Assembly: GCA_963716005.1 (NCBI GenBank)
Contig: OY970285.1
Coordinates: 2,294,001 to 2,358,000 of the forward strand
Reading direction: 5' to 3'
Origin: CAVRUF01 sp963716005
GTDB lineage: Bacteria > Actinomycetota > Thermoleophilia > Gaiellales > Gaiellaceae
Length of the DNA: 64,000 nt
In this document: one piece after another, positions 17,519 through 27,086 of the stretch
How positions within the stretch are numbered: position 1 is the stretch's first letter
How the letters are laid out: the number at the start of each line of letters is the position of its first letter
Notes under the pieces: generated by a model
Databases searched by the model: none
The model's input: only the letters and a program-made list of their open reading frames with translations
What the model was told of the DNA's origin: nothing
Position numbers and translations under genes: made by a program

Positions 17519-18525
17519 GCCTGAGCTTCCCACGCGGCGAGGAGCTCGCGCTCTCGGTCCGGCGCGAGGCCGCCCGGCTGCATCGCGACGCCGATGTCCT
17601 TCGGGCCGGGCGTCTCGCGCTGCGCCCATGCGAGCGTGGCGCGCACGGTGTCCTCCAGGGGACGGAAGCGCAGGCCGGCGGCGATCGCCTTCGACGCGTC
17701 CATGCCGAAGAACGCGGCCCAGTCGGGATCGACGGTCGGCGCGAGCCAGAGCGGCAGGTCCTGGAACGGCTCGACGCCCTGCTCGTGGAGCCAGCGCTCG
17801 TCCGCCCAGACGAGCTCGGCGTCGCCGCGCATCCGCTCGAGCAGCTCTCCGAGCGTGCACGGCTCGGTGGGACCGATCGCGTTGAAGACGCCCGAGAGCC
17901 GGTCTTCGGCCGAGCGGAGGATCCACTCGGCCAGGTCGCGCGCGTCGATCCACTGCACCGGCTGGGAGCGCGGCTCCGGCGCGAGCGTGGAGCCGCCGCG
18001 GGCGAGCCGCGTGACCCAGTACGTGAACCGGTTGGTCGGGTCGTACGGGCCCACGATCAAACCGGCGCGCACCGAGAGAACGCGGCCCGGGAGCACGTCC
18101 TCGGCGGCGCGCTCGCAGAGCACCTTGAACCCGCCGTACGCCTCGGGCGAGCCGAGTCCCTCGGGCTCGTCGGACGGAAGCTCGATCACGCGCGCGTCCT
18201 CGGCCCGCCCGCCGACGCTCTGATCCGCGTAGACCGAACCGCTGGAGATGAACGTGTAGTGCCCGACCCGGCCCGCCAGCGCCTCGGCCGATCCGCGCAC
18301 CTGGCGCGGGAAGTAGCCGGACGTGTCCACGACCGCGTCCCACTCGCCGGTCGCAAGCGCAGAGAGATCGCCGTCGCGGTCGCCCCGCAGGCGTTCGACC
18401 TCCGGGAAGAGCTCGGGCCCGTGCTGTCCGCGCGTGAAGATCGAGACCTCGTGCCCGGCCTCGAGCGCGGTCTCGACGATGTGACGGCCGACGAAGACCG
18501 TGCCTCCCAGGACGAGCACTCTCAC
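17515..18525 (-). CDS. NAD-dependent epimerase/dehydratase family protein
   Basis: A 336-aa extended short-chain dehydrogenase-like protein with the N-terminal Rossmann glycine motif LVLGGTVFVG, a YGGFK variant of the YxxxK catalytic pair near residue 140, and RAGLIVGPYDPTNRF in the substrate region. Related to nucleoside-sugar epimerases and to isoflavone-reductase-like proteins; substrate not predictable. GTG start with TAGGGT 7 nt upstream suggests a leaderless first gene; its stop overlaps the aminotransferase ATG. Confidence 0.8.
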   Translation of the reverse strand: MRVLVLGGTVFVGRHIVETALEAGHEVSIFTRGQHGPELFPEVERLRGDRDGDLSALATGEWDAVVDTSGYFPRQVRGSAEALAGRVGHYTFISSGSVYADQSVGGRAEDARVIELPSDEPEGLGSPEAYGGFKVLCERAAEDVLPGRVLSVRAGLIVGPYDPTNRFTYWVTRLARGGSTLAPEPRSQPVQWIDARDLAEWILRSAEDRLSGVFNAIGPTEPCTLGELLERMRGDAELVWADERWLHEQGVEPFQDLPLWLAPTVDPDWAAFFGMDASKAIAAGLRFRPLEDTVRATLAWAQRETPGPKDIGVAMQPGGLAPDRERELLAAWEAQA

Positions 18526-18549
18526 CCGCGCGACCCTATCGTGCGCCCC
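18526..18549. promoter_or_regulatory. Overlapping divergent leaderless promoters (epimerase and mug)
   Basis: ACCCTATCGT holds TATCGT (18537-18542) on the plus strand, 7 nt before GTG 18550, and TAGGGT on the minus strand, 7 nt before GTG 18525. The two genes start only 24 bp apart. Confidence 0.45.
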
Positions 18550-19059
18550 GTGTCCGCCGTTCCCGAGGTGCTCGCGCCCGATCTCAGACTGGTCTTCTGC
18601 GGGATCAACCCCGGCCGCGCGTCGGCGACCGCGGGCGCCCATTACGCGAATCCGCGCAACGACTTCTGGCGGCTCCTGCACGACGCGGGGTTCACGCCGC
18701 GGCTCTACGACCCGTCCGAGCAGCACGACCTGCTGGAACTCGGGATCGGGCTGACGAACGCCGCGTTCCGCACCACCCGCGGCTCGAGCGACCTGCGCGC
18801 GGGAGACTTCGCGGGCTCGGCCGAACGGCTCGAGGCGCTGGCCCACGACCTGCGTCCCGGCGCGATCGCCTTCGTGGGCAAGGCGGGGTACCAGGGAGCC
18901 TTCCGCGAGCGCCCCCATCTCGGCCTGCAGGACCGGAGGCTCGGCACCACGCCGCTCTTCGTCTTGCCCTCCACATCACCGGCGAACGCGGCCGTTCCGT
19001 ACGAGGAGCGGCTGCGCTGGTTTGCCTCGCTCCACGACTTCGTTGCCATCACCAGGTAA
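18550..19059 (+). CDS. mug: G/U mismatch-specific uracil-DNA glycosylase
   Basis: A 169-aa DNA-repair glycosylase of the Mug/TDG family, which removes uracil or thymine opposite guanine. Motif 1 GINPGRASA with the catalytic Asn lies near residue 17, YANPRNDFW follows, and motif 2 LPSTSPANA near residue 140 inserts into the helix. Length fits. GTG 18550 is preferred over 18541 because of the TATCGT box 7 nt upstream. The minus-strand neighbour diverges from the same short gap. Confidence 0.88.
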   Translation: MSAVPEVLAPDLRLVFCGINPGRASATAGAHYANPRNDFWRLLHDAGFTPRLYDPSEQHDLLELGIGLTNAAFRTTRGSSDLRAGDFAGSAERLEALAHDLRPGAIAFVGKAGYQGAFRERPHLGLQDRRLGTTPLFVLPSTSPANAAVPYEERLRWFASLHDFVAITR

Positions 19060-19081
19060 CTGAGTCATCATCGAAGCCCTG

Positions 19082-20905
19082 ATGCTCCGCGGCCTTCCCA
19101 CGCGGGCGAGCGCTTGCCTCATCGTTTCCCTCGTCTCGCTGGGGTTTGCGGGAGCTGCGCACGCGGGCCAGTGCGATCCGGTCATGCCGGTCGCCGATGT
19201 CACCACCGGGATGACCGGAACCGGCTGGACCGTCGCGCAGGGACGCACCCGGGTTCCGTTCGACGTCGAGATCCTCGGCGTGGCCCAGGATGGGATCGCT
19301 CCGGGGCGCGACATGATCGTCGTCGAGGTCTCGAGCCCAGAGCTCGACGAGGCGGGCGGCATCTGGGCCGGGATGTCCGGCTCGCCGGTCTACATCGGAG
19401 CCGATCTCCTCGGCGCGGTGGCGTACGGGTTCTCGTTCGGCCCGTCGATGATCGGCGGCGTCACGCCTGCGGAGGACATGATCGACCTGCTCGGGATCCC
19501 GTCGCTCGGGCCCACCGCGGCGAAGCAGCCGCGCAGCGTCCGGCTCTCGACGGCCCTCGCGCGCAAGATCGCCGACCGCACCGGCGTCTCGCTCCAGGAG
19601 GCTGGGACGCTCAGTCAGCTACGCGTGCCGCTTTCGATCTCCGGGCTCAGCTCGCTCGGGCTCCAGGCCGTGAACGCGAACTTCAAGACCCATCCGTCGG
19701 ACTCGTTCATCCCGTACGCGGGGGCCTCGGCGATTCGCGCTCCCGCCGCGCTTCCGGTGACGGTCGAGCCGGGCGACAACTTCGCGGCCGCGATCTCCTA
19801 CGGGGACGTGACCGCCGCCGCCGTCGGCACGACGACGTATGCGTGCGACGGCCAGGCGCTCGCATTCGGCCACCCGTTTCTGCACAGCGGCCAGACCGTG
19901 CAGGGCGCCAACGCCGCCGACGCGTTCGCGATCGTGCCCGAGACGCTCGGCGCGCCGTTCAAGTTCGCCCAGATCGCCGAGCCGCTCGGCGTGATCGACC
20001 AGGACCGCCTCGCCGGCGTGCGCACCTCGCTCGGAGGCGCCCCGGCGGCGATTCCGCTCGAGACGGTCGTGAGAGTTCCCGAGCTCGGCGCCGAGCGCAC
20101 CGGACTGACCGAGGTCGTCGCGAACGACTGGAGCGGCTACCTCATGTTCCTCAGCCTGCTCGGCTCGATCGAGTCGACCTTCGACGCAACGGGCAGCGGC
20201 ACCGACTACGGCGGACGCGGCACCGCGGCGGCCTGGTGGACCTTCGAGGGATTGCGCGACGACGGCACGCCGTGGAAGCTCGAGCGCGGCAACCGCTGGG
20301 TCTCGAAGTTCCAGATCGGTCTCGCGGCGGCGCTCAATCCCGGCTTCCAGCTCGACACCCTGATCTACAACCCGTGGGAGCAGATCACCGTCACGAAGGC
20401 GCAGGTCACGCTCTCGCTCGAAAAGGCGGTCAAGCTCTACACGATCAAGGAGATCCTGGTCGCGAAGGGCAACGGGGCCTTCAAGGCGAGGAACCGGGTG
20501 TCCGTGCAGCGCGGCTCGAAGCTGCGTGTGCGCGTCGTCTTGCGCAAGTTCCAAGGCGGGACGAAGACGGTCGACTACGTGTTCCGGATCTCGAAGACGC
20601 GCAAGATCCCCGGCCAGCTCGTCTTCTCCGGCTCGTCGGTGTTCTTCGAAGATCAGTGCTACGGAGGCGGCTGCTTCGTGGACGGCGGCGACTACAGCTT
20701 CCTGGACGGCTTCGACGGCCAGCTCGAGGGCTACAAGAACGCGCCGCGGAACGACCAGCTCTATGGCTCGCTGCGCTACGGCCGGAAGCTGGCCGCGAAG
20801 CGCAGTACGCGGCTGGACGGCGTCGTCGTCGGCTTCCAGGGCATCGTGCTCCTGCCCGACGGAAGCGTCGGCGGGCCGATCAGCATCTTCGACCGGCCCC
20901 GCTAG
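19082..20905 (+). CDS. SpoIVB-type S55 peptidase domain protein, secreted
   Basis: A 607-aa exported protein with signal peptide (1-28). Residues about 36-200 match the SpoIVB S55 domain: MTGTGWTVAQG, then DVEILGV, PGRDMIVVEVSS and GGIWAGMSGSPVYIG with the nucleophile Ser99. The GHPFLHSG segment near residue 264 is also typical. In sporulating Firmicutes SpoIVB signals sigma-K activation, but homologues occur in non-sporulating bacteria. The C-terminal 250 residues are beta-rich with no PDZ recognised. The catalytic His of the family lies in the N-terminal part and was not placed with certainty. Confidence 0.8.
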   Translation: MLRGLPTRASACLIVSLVSLGFAGAAHAGQCDPVMPVADVTTGMTGTGWTVAQGRTRVPFDVEILGVAQDGIAPGRDMIVVEVSSPELDEAGGIWAGMSGSPVYIGADLLGAVAYGFSFGPSMIGGVTPAEDMIDLLGIPSLGPTAAKQPRSVRLSTALARKIADRTGVSLQEAGTLSQLRVPLSISGLSSLGLQAVNANFKTHPSDSFIPYAGASAIRAPAALPVTVEPGDNFAAAISYGDVTAAAVGTTTYACDGQALAFGHPFLHSGQTVQGANAADAFAIVPETLGAPFKFAQIAEPLGVIDQDRLAGVRTSLGGAPAAIPLETVVRVPELGAERTGLTEVVANDWSGYLMFLSLLGSIESTFDATGSGTDYGGRGTAAAWWTFEGLRDDGTPWKLERGNRWVSKFQIGLAAALNPGFQLDTLIYNPWEQITVTKAQVTLSLEKAVKLYTIKEILVAKGNGAFKARNRVSVQRGSKLRVRVVLRKFQGGTKTVDYVFRISKTRKIPGQLVFSGSSVFFEDQCYGGGCFVDGGDYSFLDGFDGQLEGYKNAPRNDQLYGSLRYGRKLAAKRSTRLDGVVVGFQGIVLLPDGSVGGPISIFDRPR

Positions 20906-20913
20906 CCCGAGCC

Positions 20914-22567
20914 CTAGCCCTTCCAGCGGTTCGTGATCGGCGTGCGGCGGTCGCGGCCGAACGCCTTCGTGCGCAGCTTCACGCCGGGCGGCGCCTGCCG
21001 GCGCTTGTACTCGGCGCGGTCGATCAGGTCGAGAGCGCGCGTGACCACCTCGGGGTCGAAGCCGTCCGCGATGAGCTCCTCGCGCGAGCGGTCCTGCTCC
21101 ACGTAGGCCTCGAGCACCTCGTCCAGCTCCGCGTAGGGCGGCAGGGAGTCCTCGTCGCGCTGGTCCGCCCGTAGCTCGGCACTCGGGGCGCGGTCGATCG
21201 TCGTCTGTGGGATCAGCTCGCGGCCGGCCCGCTCGTTCAGGTGGCGCGCCAGGCGGAACACGTCCGTCTTGAACACGTCCTTGAGGAGCGCGAACCCGCC
21301 GGCCATGTCGCCGTAGAGCGTCGCGTAGCCGACCGCCAGCTCGCTCTTGTTCCCGGTCGCGACGACGAGCCAGCCGAACTTGTTCGAGAGCGCCATGAGA
21401 AGGAGCCCGCGCACGCGCGCCTGGACGTTCTCCTCCGCGAGCCCGGGCTCGGTGCCCGCGAACGGCTCCGTTAGCGTCGAGTCCACGCGCCTCGACGACG
21501 CCTTCGATCGGCAGCTCGAGGAAGCGGATCCCGAGGTTCTCGGCGAGGCGGCGCGAGTCGGCTTGCGTCTCCGCCGAGCTGTAGCGCGACGGCATCGAGA
21601 CGGCGACCACGCGCTCCGGCCCGAGCGCCTCGACGGCCAGCGTGGCCGTGAGCGCCGAGTCGATCCCGCCGGAGAGGCCCGAGGACGATCTCGCGGAATC
21701 CGTTCTTGTCCAGGTAGTCGCGCAGGCCGAGCTCGAGCGCGAGGCGCATCTGCTCCAGCTCGGGGAGCGGCTCGGCGAGCGTCGGGACGACCGGATCCTG
21801 CTCGCGGACATCGTTCAGCCGCAAGACGTTCTCGGCGTTCCCCGGAGCGTCGATGTCGACCACGAGCAGCGCCTCCTCGAAGGACGGCGCGCGCGCGACG
21901 ACCTCGCCGCCCGGGGCGATCACGACGCTGTGCCCGTCGAAGATGAGCTCGTCCTGCCCGCCGACCGCGTTCACGAGCGCGACCCAGCAGTCGTTATCGC
22001 GGGCCCGCTTCTGGAGCATCTCCTCGCGCTCCATTCCCTTCCCCAAATGGAACGGTGACGCGGAGAGGTTCGTGATCACCCGCGCGCCCGCGCGTGCGAG
22101 GTCGGTGATGGGCGGGCCTTCGATCCAGATGTCCTCGCAGATCGTCGGGCCGATGACCGCGTCCCCGATCCCCAGGAGGAGCAGCTCGTCACCCTCCTCG
22201 AAGTAGCGCTCCTCGTCGAAGACGCCGTAGTTGGGGAGATGGTGCTTGCGGTAGATCGCCTTCACCACGCCGCCGGCGCAGACGCCGCAGGCGTTGTAGA
22301 GCCTGCCTTCATGGAGATCCGGCGTCCCGACGAGCGCCGCGATCCCGTCCGTCTCGGCCGCGATCGCCGCGAGGCTCTCGTCGGCGGCGCGCAGGAACGC
22401 GGCGCGAAGCAGCAAGTCCTCGGCGGGGTACCCGGTCGTGGCCAACTCCGGGATGAGGACGAGGTCGGCGCCCGCCTCCCGCGCCTCGGCCAGGCCAGCC
22501 GGATCCGCGCGCGGTTGCCCTCGATGTCCCCGACGACGGTGTTGATCTGCGCGAGCGCGATCCTCAT
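20914..22567 (-). CDS. nadE: Glutamine-dependent NAD+ synthetase, three frameshifts
   Basis: An about 550-aa two-domain enzyme making NAD from deamido-NAD with glutamine as nitrogen source. The N-terminal nitrilase domain starts MRIALAQINTVVGDIEGN and has the catalytic Cys in GPTICEDIW; the C-terminal synthetase has the ATP PP-loop SGGIDSAL and later NKSELAVGYATLYGDMAGG. Breaks lie near 22500 (a lost G), 21680 (GGG for GG) and 21480. After repair the length and domain order are normal. NadE is usually essential, so three independent inactivating changes are not believable; this argues for sequence errors. Confidence 0.9.
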
Positions 22568-22607
22568 GGAGAGAGCATAACGGGAGTTTTCGACCCTACG
22601 GCGAAAA

Positions 22608-24338
22608 CTAGCGGGGCCCGCGGCTGACGACGAGCGAGACCGGCGTGAGCTCGAACCGCCGGGTACCCGGTTTGAGGCCCTGTGCGATCACGCGGCCCTT
22701 GGGGACGGCCGCCGAGTACGCCTTGCGCACCTTCCCGACGCTGCAATGCGCCTTCTGGAGCTTCTTGCGCGCCCAGTCCAGCGTCCTCTTCGCGAGGCGG
22801 GGGACGACGCATTCGAATCCGACCTTGACCGTCCGCGTCAGCATCGTCGTGTTCCCGGCCGAGTCGCTCTGGCGCACCCTGACGATGAACGTGCCGCGCG
22901 CGGCGTAGCTGTGCTTCACGTTCGCCCCGGTGGCCGTCGCGCCGTCGCCGAACGTCCAGAACGGATCGCCGGCGAGCGGCGTCCACGGATCCGAGGCACT
23001 GACCGCGAACGCGACGCCGCGCCCGCGGACGGCGGTCTTCGGAATCGTCGCGCTCGTGATGGCCGGTCCGGCCGCGTCGCGAACGACCGCCTGCACCTTC
23101 CAGGCGGCGTCCGTGTAGGTGATGTGATCCCAGACGAGCACGGCGTTGCCCGCGGAATCCATCGCGATCGACGCGGCCCGCGCGTTCTCGACGTCGATGT
23201 CCTGCCAGTCCTTCGGTGTCGTCCAGAGGCCTGCCGCCGGCTTGTCGAGCGTCTGCACGCCGCCGGCCCAGGACCACGCGACCGTCGCGTTGCCGCCCGA
23301 GTCCAGCCGCACCTGCGGAATCGCGGTGATGTGGTCGGCGTGAAGGCCGATCGCGTTCACCCACGTGCCTCCGGCCGGCCTCGACGAGCTCATGAGCGCG
23401 CCGCCCGCCTCGAGCTCCACCACCGCGATGGCGTCCCCGGTCGGCCCGAGCGCGAGCGCGCGAACCTCGATCCCGGTGCGCGGAACCATCTGCGCCGCGC
23501 CCCAAGCGCCGGACGCAGAGCGCGCGATCGACTGCACGGTCGCGTCGTCGCCCTCGTCCGTCATCCAGGCGAGGAGCATCTCTCCGTCCGCGTTCGCGGC
23601 CAGCTGGTGGCGGCGCGAGTCCGGGGGCGAGACGGTCTGGAGGTTCGTCCATTCACCCGCCGCCGGGCGCTCCGCGCGCTGAACCGACTGGTGATCGTGC
23701 TGGGTGTACGTCGTCACCAGCACGGCCGACCCGTCCGGGTCGATCGCGACCTGGGGCGCTCCGAAGCCGACGTCGGCAATGCCCAGATCGTCGTGCGGGG
23801 CCCAGCCGGCGGCTCCGAGCCGGACCGAGGCCTGAACGGTTCCGTCGAACCGAACCCATCCAGCCACGGCGTCTCCCGAGCCGTTCACGGCGACCGCCGG
23901 AGAGGACGAATCCTCGTCCAGTTCCGACAGGGGGGCCGCCGCCGACCAGTTGCCGTTCGGTTGCCGGGTTGCCGTCTCCATGACCCAGTGTCCACCGGTC
24001 AGCCGGCTCCAGACCGCGACGGCCTTGCCGGCTGCGTTCATCGCGACGGCCTGCGCCATTCCTTCCGCGCTCGTTCCGGAGATCGGGACACCCGCCGTCC
24101 AGGTGTCGTTCGACTGGCGCGAGGAGGCGTAGACGGCGTACTCGCCGGCGACCTTGACGCTCCAGACGACAACGGCTTGGCCACTGTCGTTTACGGCGAC
24201 GGCCGGATACCCGCCGTTCGCGTCGAGGCCGGAGAGCGTCGTCGGCTCGAGCCACGCCGCAGCGGCCGCCGTCGAGAGGATCAGCGCGATGGAGGCAGAG
24301 AGCGAAGCAACCGCAAGGTTCCGCAGCAACCGGGTCAC
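22608..24338 (-). CDS. Secreted repeat protein with PKD and PASTA-like domains
   Basis: A 576-aa exported protein with a signal peptide (1-29). Residues about 35-400 hold at least six repeats of about 50 residues built on AVAVNDSGQAVVVWS, which look like beta-propeller blades. A PKD domain (about 425-500, with FWTFGDGA) and a C-terminal PASTA-like domain (about 505-576, CVVPRLAKRTLDWARKKL to LVVSRG) follow. PASTA domains often bind peptidoglycan, so wall attachment is likely. TACAAT lies 6 nt before the GTG start. No catalytic residues seen. Confidence 0.7.
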   Translation of the reverse strand: MTRLLRNLAVASLSASIALILSTAAAAAWLEPTTLSGLDANGGYPAVAVNDSGQAVVVWSVKVAGEYAVYASSRQSNDTWTAGVPISGTSAEGMAQAVAMNAAGKAVAVWSRLTGGHWVMETATRQPNGNWSAAAPLSELDEDSSSPAVAVNGSGDAVAGWVRFDGTVQASVRLGAAGWAPHDDLGIADVGFGAPQVAIDPDGSAVLVTTYTQHDHQSVQRAERPAAGEWTNLQTVSPPDSRRHQLAANADGEMLLAWMTDEGDDATVQSIARSASGAWGAAQMVPRTGIEVRALALGPTGDAIAVVELEAGGALMSSSRPAGGTWVNAIGLHADHITAIPQVRLDSGGNATVAWSWAGGVQTLDKPAAGLWTTPKDWQDIDVENARAASIAMDSAGNAVLVWDHITYTDAAWKVQAVVRDAAGPAITSATIPKTAVRGRGVAFAVSASDPWTPLAGDPFWTFGDGATATGANVKHSYAARGTFIVRVRQSDSAGNTTMLTRTVKVGFECVVPRLAKRTLDWARKKLQKAHCSVGKVRKAYSAAVPKGRVIAQGLKPGTRRFELTPVSLVVSRGPR

Positions 24339-24369
24339 CGACGGATTGTAGGCCTGTTCCGCTTGGTTA

Positions 24370-25140
24370 CTAGCGCCGCAGCCGGATTGCGTTCAGGTCG
24401 TCCGCGACGATCTCGTCCGCGCGGCGCTCGAGGTCGTCGACATCGTCGTGCTCCGCGTGGAGGTAGCGGCCCGCGAGCGCGTCGAGCCGGCCGGTCGCGA
24501 TCCGGTGGATGAGACGCGGGGCGCACTCGTCGGGCGTCCAGGGTGCGTCGTCGGAGAAGTACGGCTTCGTGAGCGCCGTGCGCACCAGGCCCGGGCTGAT
24601 CGAGAACACGCGGACGGGGGTGTCCTTCAGCTGGCCCGCGAGCGCCTCGCTCATCCGGTGGACGGCGGCCTTCGACCCGCCGTACGCGCTGCCGGGCGTG
24701 CCGGGCAGGTAGGCCGCGCCGCTCGCCACGTTCACGATCCGGCCGCGCCCGCGCGCGAGCATCCCCGGGATGACCGCGCGGTCGGTGAGGTACACGCCGA
24801 GCACGTTCACCTCGAACACGTGCCACCACTCGTCGATCGGGACTTCCCAGCCGCCCTCGGGCTCCGAGTTCATCATCCCGGCGTTCGCGACGACCAGGTC
24901 GAGCGGCCCGAGCTGCGCCTCGGCCTCGATGACCATGCGCTCGACGTCCTCGCGCCTGGAGACGTCGGCCTCGATCGCGAGCCCGCCGATCTCCCGGGCG
25001 GTCTCCTCGATCTCAGAGCGCGTGCGCGCGGAGACGGCGACCTTCATGCCGGCCTCGGCCAGTTCGAGCGCGACGTAGCGCCCGATTCCGCGTCCGCCGC
25101 CGGTGATGAGCGCGATTTGTCCAGCAAGGTCAGATGACAT
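24370..25140 (-). CDS. Short-chain dehydrogenase/reductase (SDR)
   Basis: A 256-aa classical SDR: TGGGRGIG cofactor loop at 14-21, NAG near residue 87, catalytic Ser in NVASGAAYL and YGGSK as the YxxxK pair near 150. It would oxidise or reduce an alcohol/ketone with NAD(P)H; an acidic residue after beta-2 is not evident, so NADP is possible. Its ATG lies inside the end of the acyl-CoA synthetase gene (11-nt overlap), so both act from one transcript, perhaps in fatty-acid or ketone metabolism. Confidence 0.85.
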   Translation of the reverse strand: MSSDLAGQIALITGGGRGIGRYVALELAEAGMKVAVSARTRSEIEETAREIGGLAIEADVSRREDVERMVIEAEAQLGPLDLVVANAGMMNSEPEGGWEVPIDEWWHVFEVNVLGVYLTDRAVIPGMLARGRGRIVNVASGAAYLPGTPGSAYGGSKAAVHRMSEALAGQLKDTPVRVFSISPGLVRTALTKPYFSDDAPWTPDECAPRLIHRIATGRLDALAGRYLHAEHDDVDDLERRADEIVADDLNAIRLRR

Positions 25141-27050
25141 CTGCGATCGCCTCCAGCGAATCGGGGTTCTCAACGGACGAAAGGTCTCCGGGATCCTCGC
25201 CCATGGCCTGGGCGCGCACAGCACGGCGCACGATCTTGGCGCTGCGGGTCTTGGGGAGCGCGGGCACGAAGAAGACGCGGTCTGGTGCGAACGCCTTGCC
25301 GAGATCGGCCGCCACGGCGCCGCGCACCTCGGCGGACAGCTCGTCGCTCGGCTCGATCCCCGGCGCCGGGACGCAGAACACCCATGCGACCTCGCCCTTC
25401 ACCTCGTGCGGGATACCCACCGCCGCCGCCTCGGCAACCGCGGGGTGCGCCGACCGCGGCCGACTCGAGCTCCGCGGGCCCGATCCGCTTGCCGGCGATG
25501 TTCAGCGTGTCGTCGGAGCGGCCGTGCAGGAACCAGTAGCCGTCCTCGTCCACGGAGGCCCAATCGCCGTGCACCCAGATCCCGGGCAAGCGGCTCCAGT
25601 AAGTCTCGAGGTAGCGCTCGGGGTCGCGCCAGAATCCGCGCGTCATCCCGGGGAACGGCTTGCGGCAGACGAGCTCGCCGACCTCGCCGCGGACCGAGTT
25701 GCCCTCGGCATCGACGACGTCCATCGCCATGCCGAGCGCGGGCCCGCCGAGCGAGCACTCCTTGATCGGCTCGGCGGGAGTAGGCGAGAGGAAGCACGCG
25801 CCGACCTCGGTGCCGCCCGAGCAGTTGATGATCGGGCAGCGGCCGCCGCCGATCTTCTCGAAGAGCCAGCGGTACGGGTCGGGGTTCCACGGCTCGCCGG
25901 TCGTGACGATCGTGCGCAGCGACGAGAGATCCGCGGTCGGCTCGCCGTGCTGCATGAGCGCCCGGATCAGGGTCGGCGAGCAGCCGAGGATCGAGACCTT
26001 CTCGTCGGCGCAGAGCGTCCAGAGGCGGTCGACCGGCCAGTCGGGCGCGCCTTCCATGAACACGAGCCTTGAGCCCATCGCGCCGCCGCCGACGACGGTC
26101 CACGGCCCCATGATCCAGCCCATGTCCGTGGAGAAGAGAATCGTGTCGTCGGGGTGGGCGTCGGCCTGGTAGGCGACCTCGCGCGCGATCGAGACGAGGA
26201 ACCCGCCCTGCACGTGGACGATCCCCTTCGGCCGGCCGGTCGTGCCCGAGGTGTACGTGAGGAGGTACGGCGCCTCGGAGTCCACCTCGAGCGGCGCGAG
26301 CGTGCCGGGCTGCTCCGCGGTCAGCTCGTCCCAGAACACGTCGCGGCCTTCTTCCATCGGACCATCGCCGCCGAGCCGGCGCCAGACGACCACGTGCTCG
26401 ACGGACGGCGAGTCCGCAAGCGCCTCGTCGACGACCGCCTTCATCGGCGAGCTCCTTGCCGCGGCGCAGCGATCCGTCCGCGGTGATGATGACCTTCGCG
26501 CGGCGTCCTGGAGCCTGGCCGCCACGGCGGGCGCGGCGAAGCCGGAGAAGACCGGGACCTGGATGGCGCCCAGGTGCGCGCACGCGTGCGAGGCGATCGC
26601 AACCTCGGGCGACATCGGGAGGAAGATCGCGACCGTGTCCCCCGCGCCCACGCCGAGCGCTGCGAGCCCTTCGGCGAGGCGCGTCACCTCGGCGGACATC
26701 TCCGCGAAGCTCACCTCGCGCCGCTCGCCGTTCTCTCCGCAGAACACCGCTGCGATCGCGTCGGGCCGTGACCGCGCCCAACGATGGACGCAGTTCTCCG
26801 CGATGTTCAGCGTCCCGCCGTCGAACCACGTCGCCCATTCCGGCCCGCGGGAGAGATCCATGACCGTCTCCCACGGCGTCGAGAACTCGAGCCCCATGTC
26901 CTCGATTGCGGCGGGCCAGAACCACTCGGGATCGTCCTGGGAGCGGCGCACGAGCTCACGGTAGGAGTCGATTCCGTGCCTGCGCATGAGCCGCACGACG
27001 TTCGCGTGCGCGAGAACTGCTTCGGACGGACGCCAGACAACCTCGGCCAC
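25130..27050 (-). CDS. Acetyl/acyl-CoA synthetase family protein, three frameshifts
   Basis: An about 640-aa AMP-forming ligase. YLLTYTSGTTGRPKGIVHVQGG is the ATP loop, followed by NCSGGTEVGACF and YWFLHGRSDDTLNIAGKRIGP, all typical of acetyl-CoA/propionyl-CoA synthetases; KTRSAKIVRR near the C-terminus holds the catalytic lysine. Frame breaks occur near 26510, 26450 and 25440. The first two compensate, so only about 20 residues (KVIITADGSLRRGKEL) are out of frame. GTG start has TAAGCT 6 nt upstream. Downstream SDR overlaps. Acyl specificity not predictable. Confidence 0.83.
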
Positions 27051-27086
27051 CGCGAGAGCTTATTCGGCAGGTAGCTTTGCGACGTC

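Noticed and set aside
15614..18343. 909-aa minus-strand open frame
   Set aside because: It joins parts of the epimerase antisense shift, the real aminotransferase frame and an antisense stretch of the SIS gene. Only residues matching the aminotransferase are real; the rest is GC-driven open frame.
22746..24512. 588-aa plus-strand open frame opposite the PKD/PASTA protein
   Set aside because: Composition typical of antisense frames; the minus strand has a signal peptide and recognised domains.
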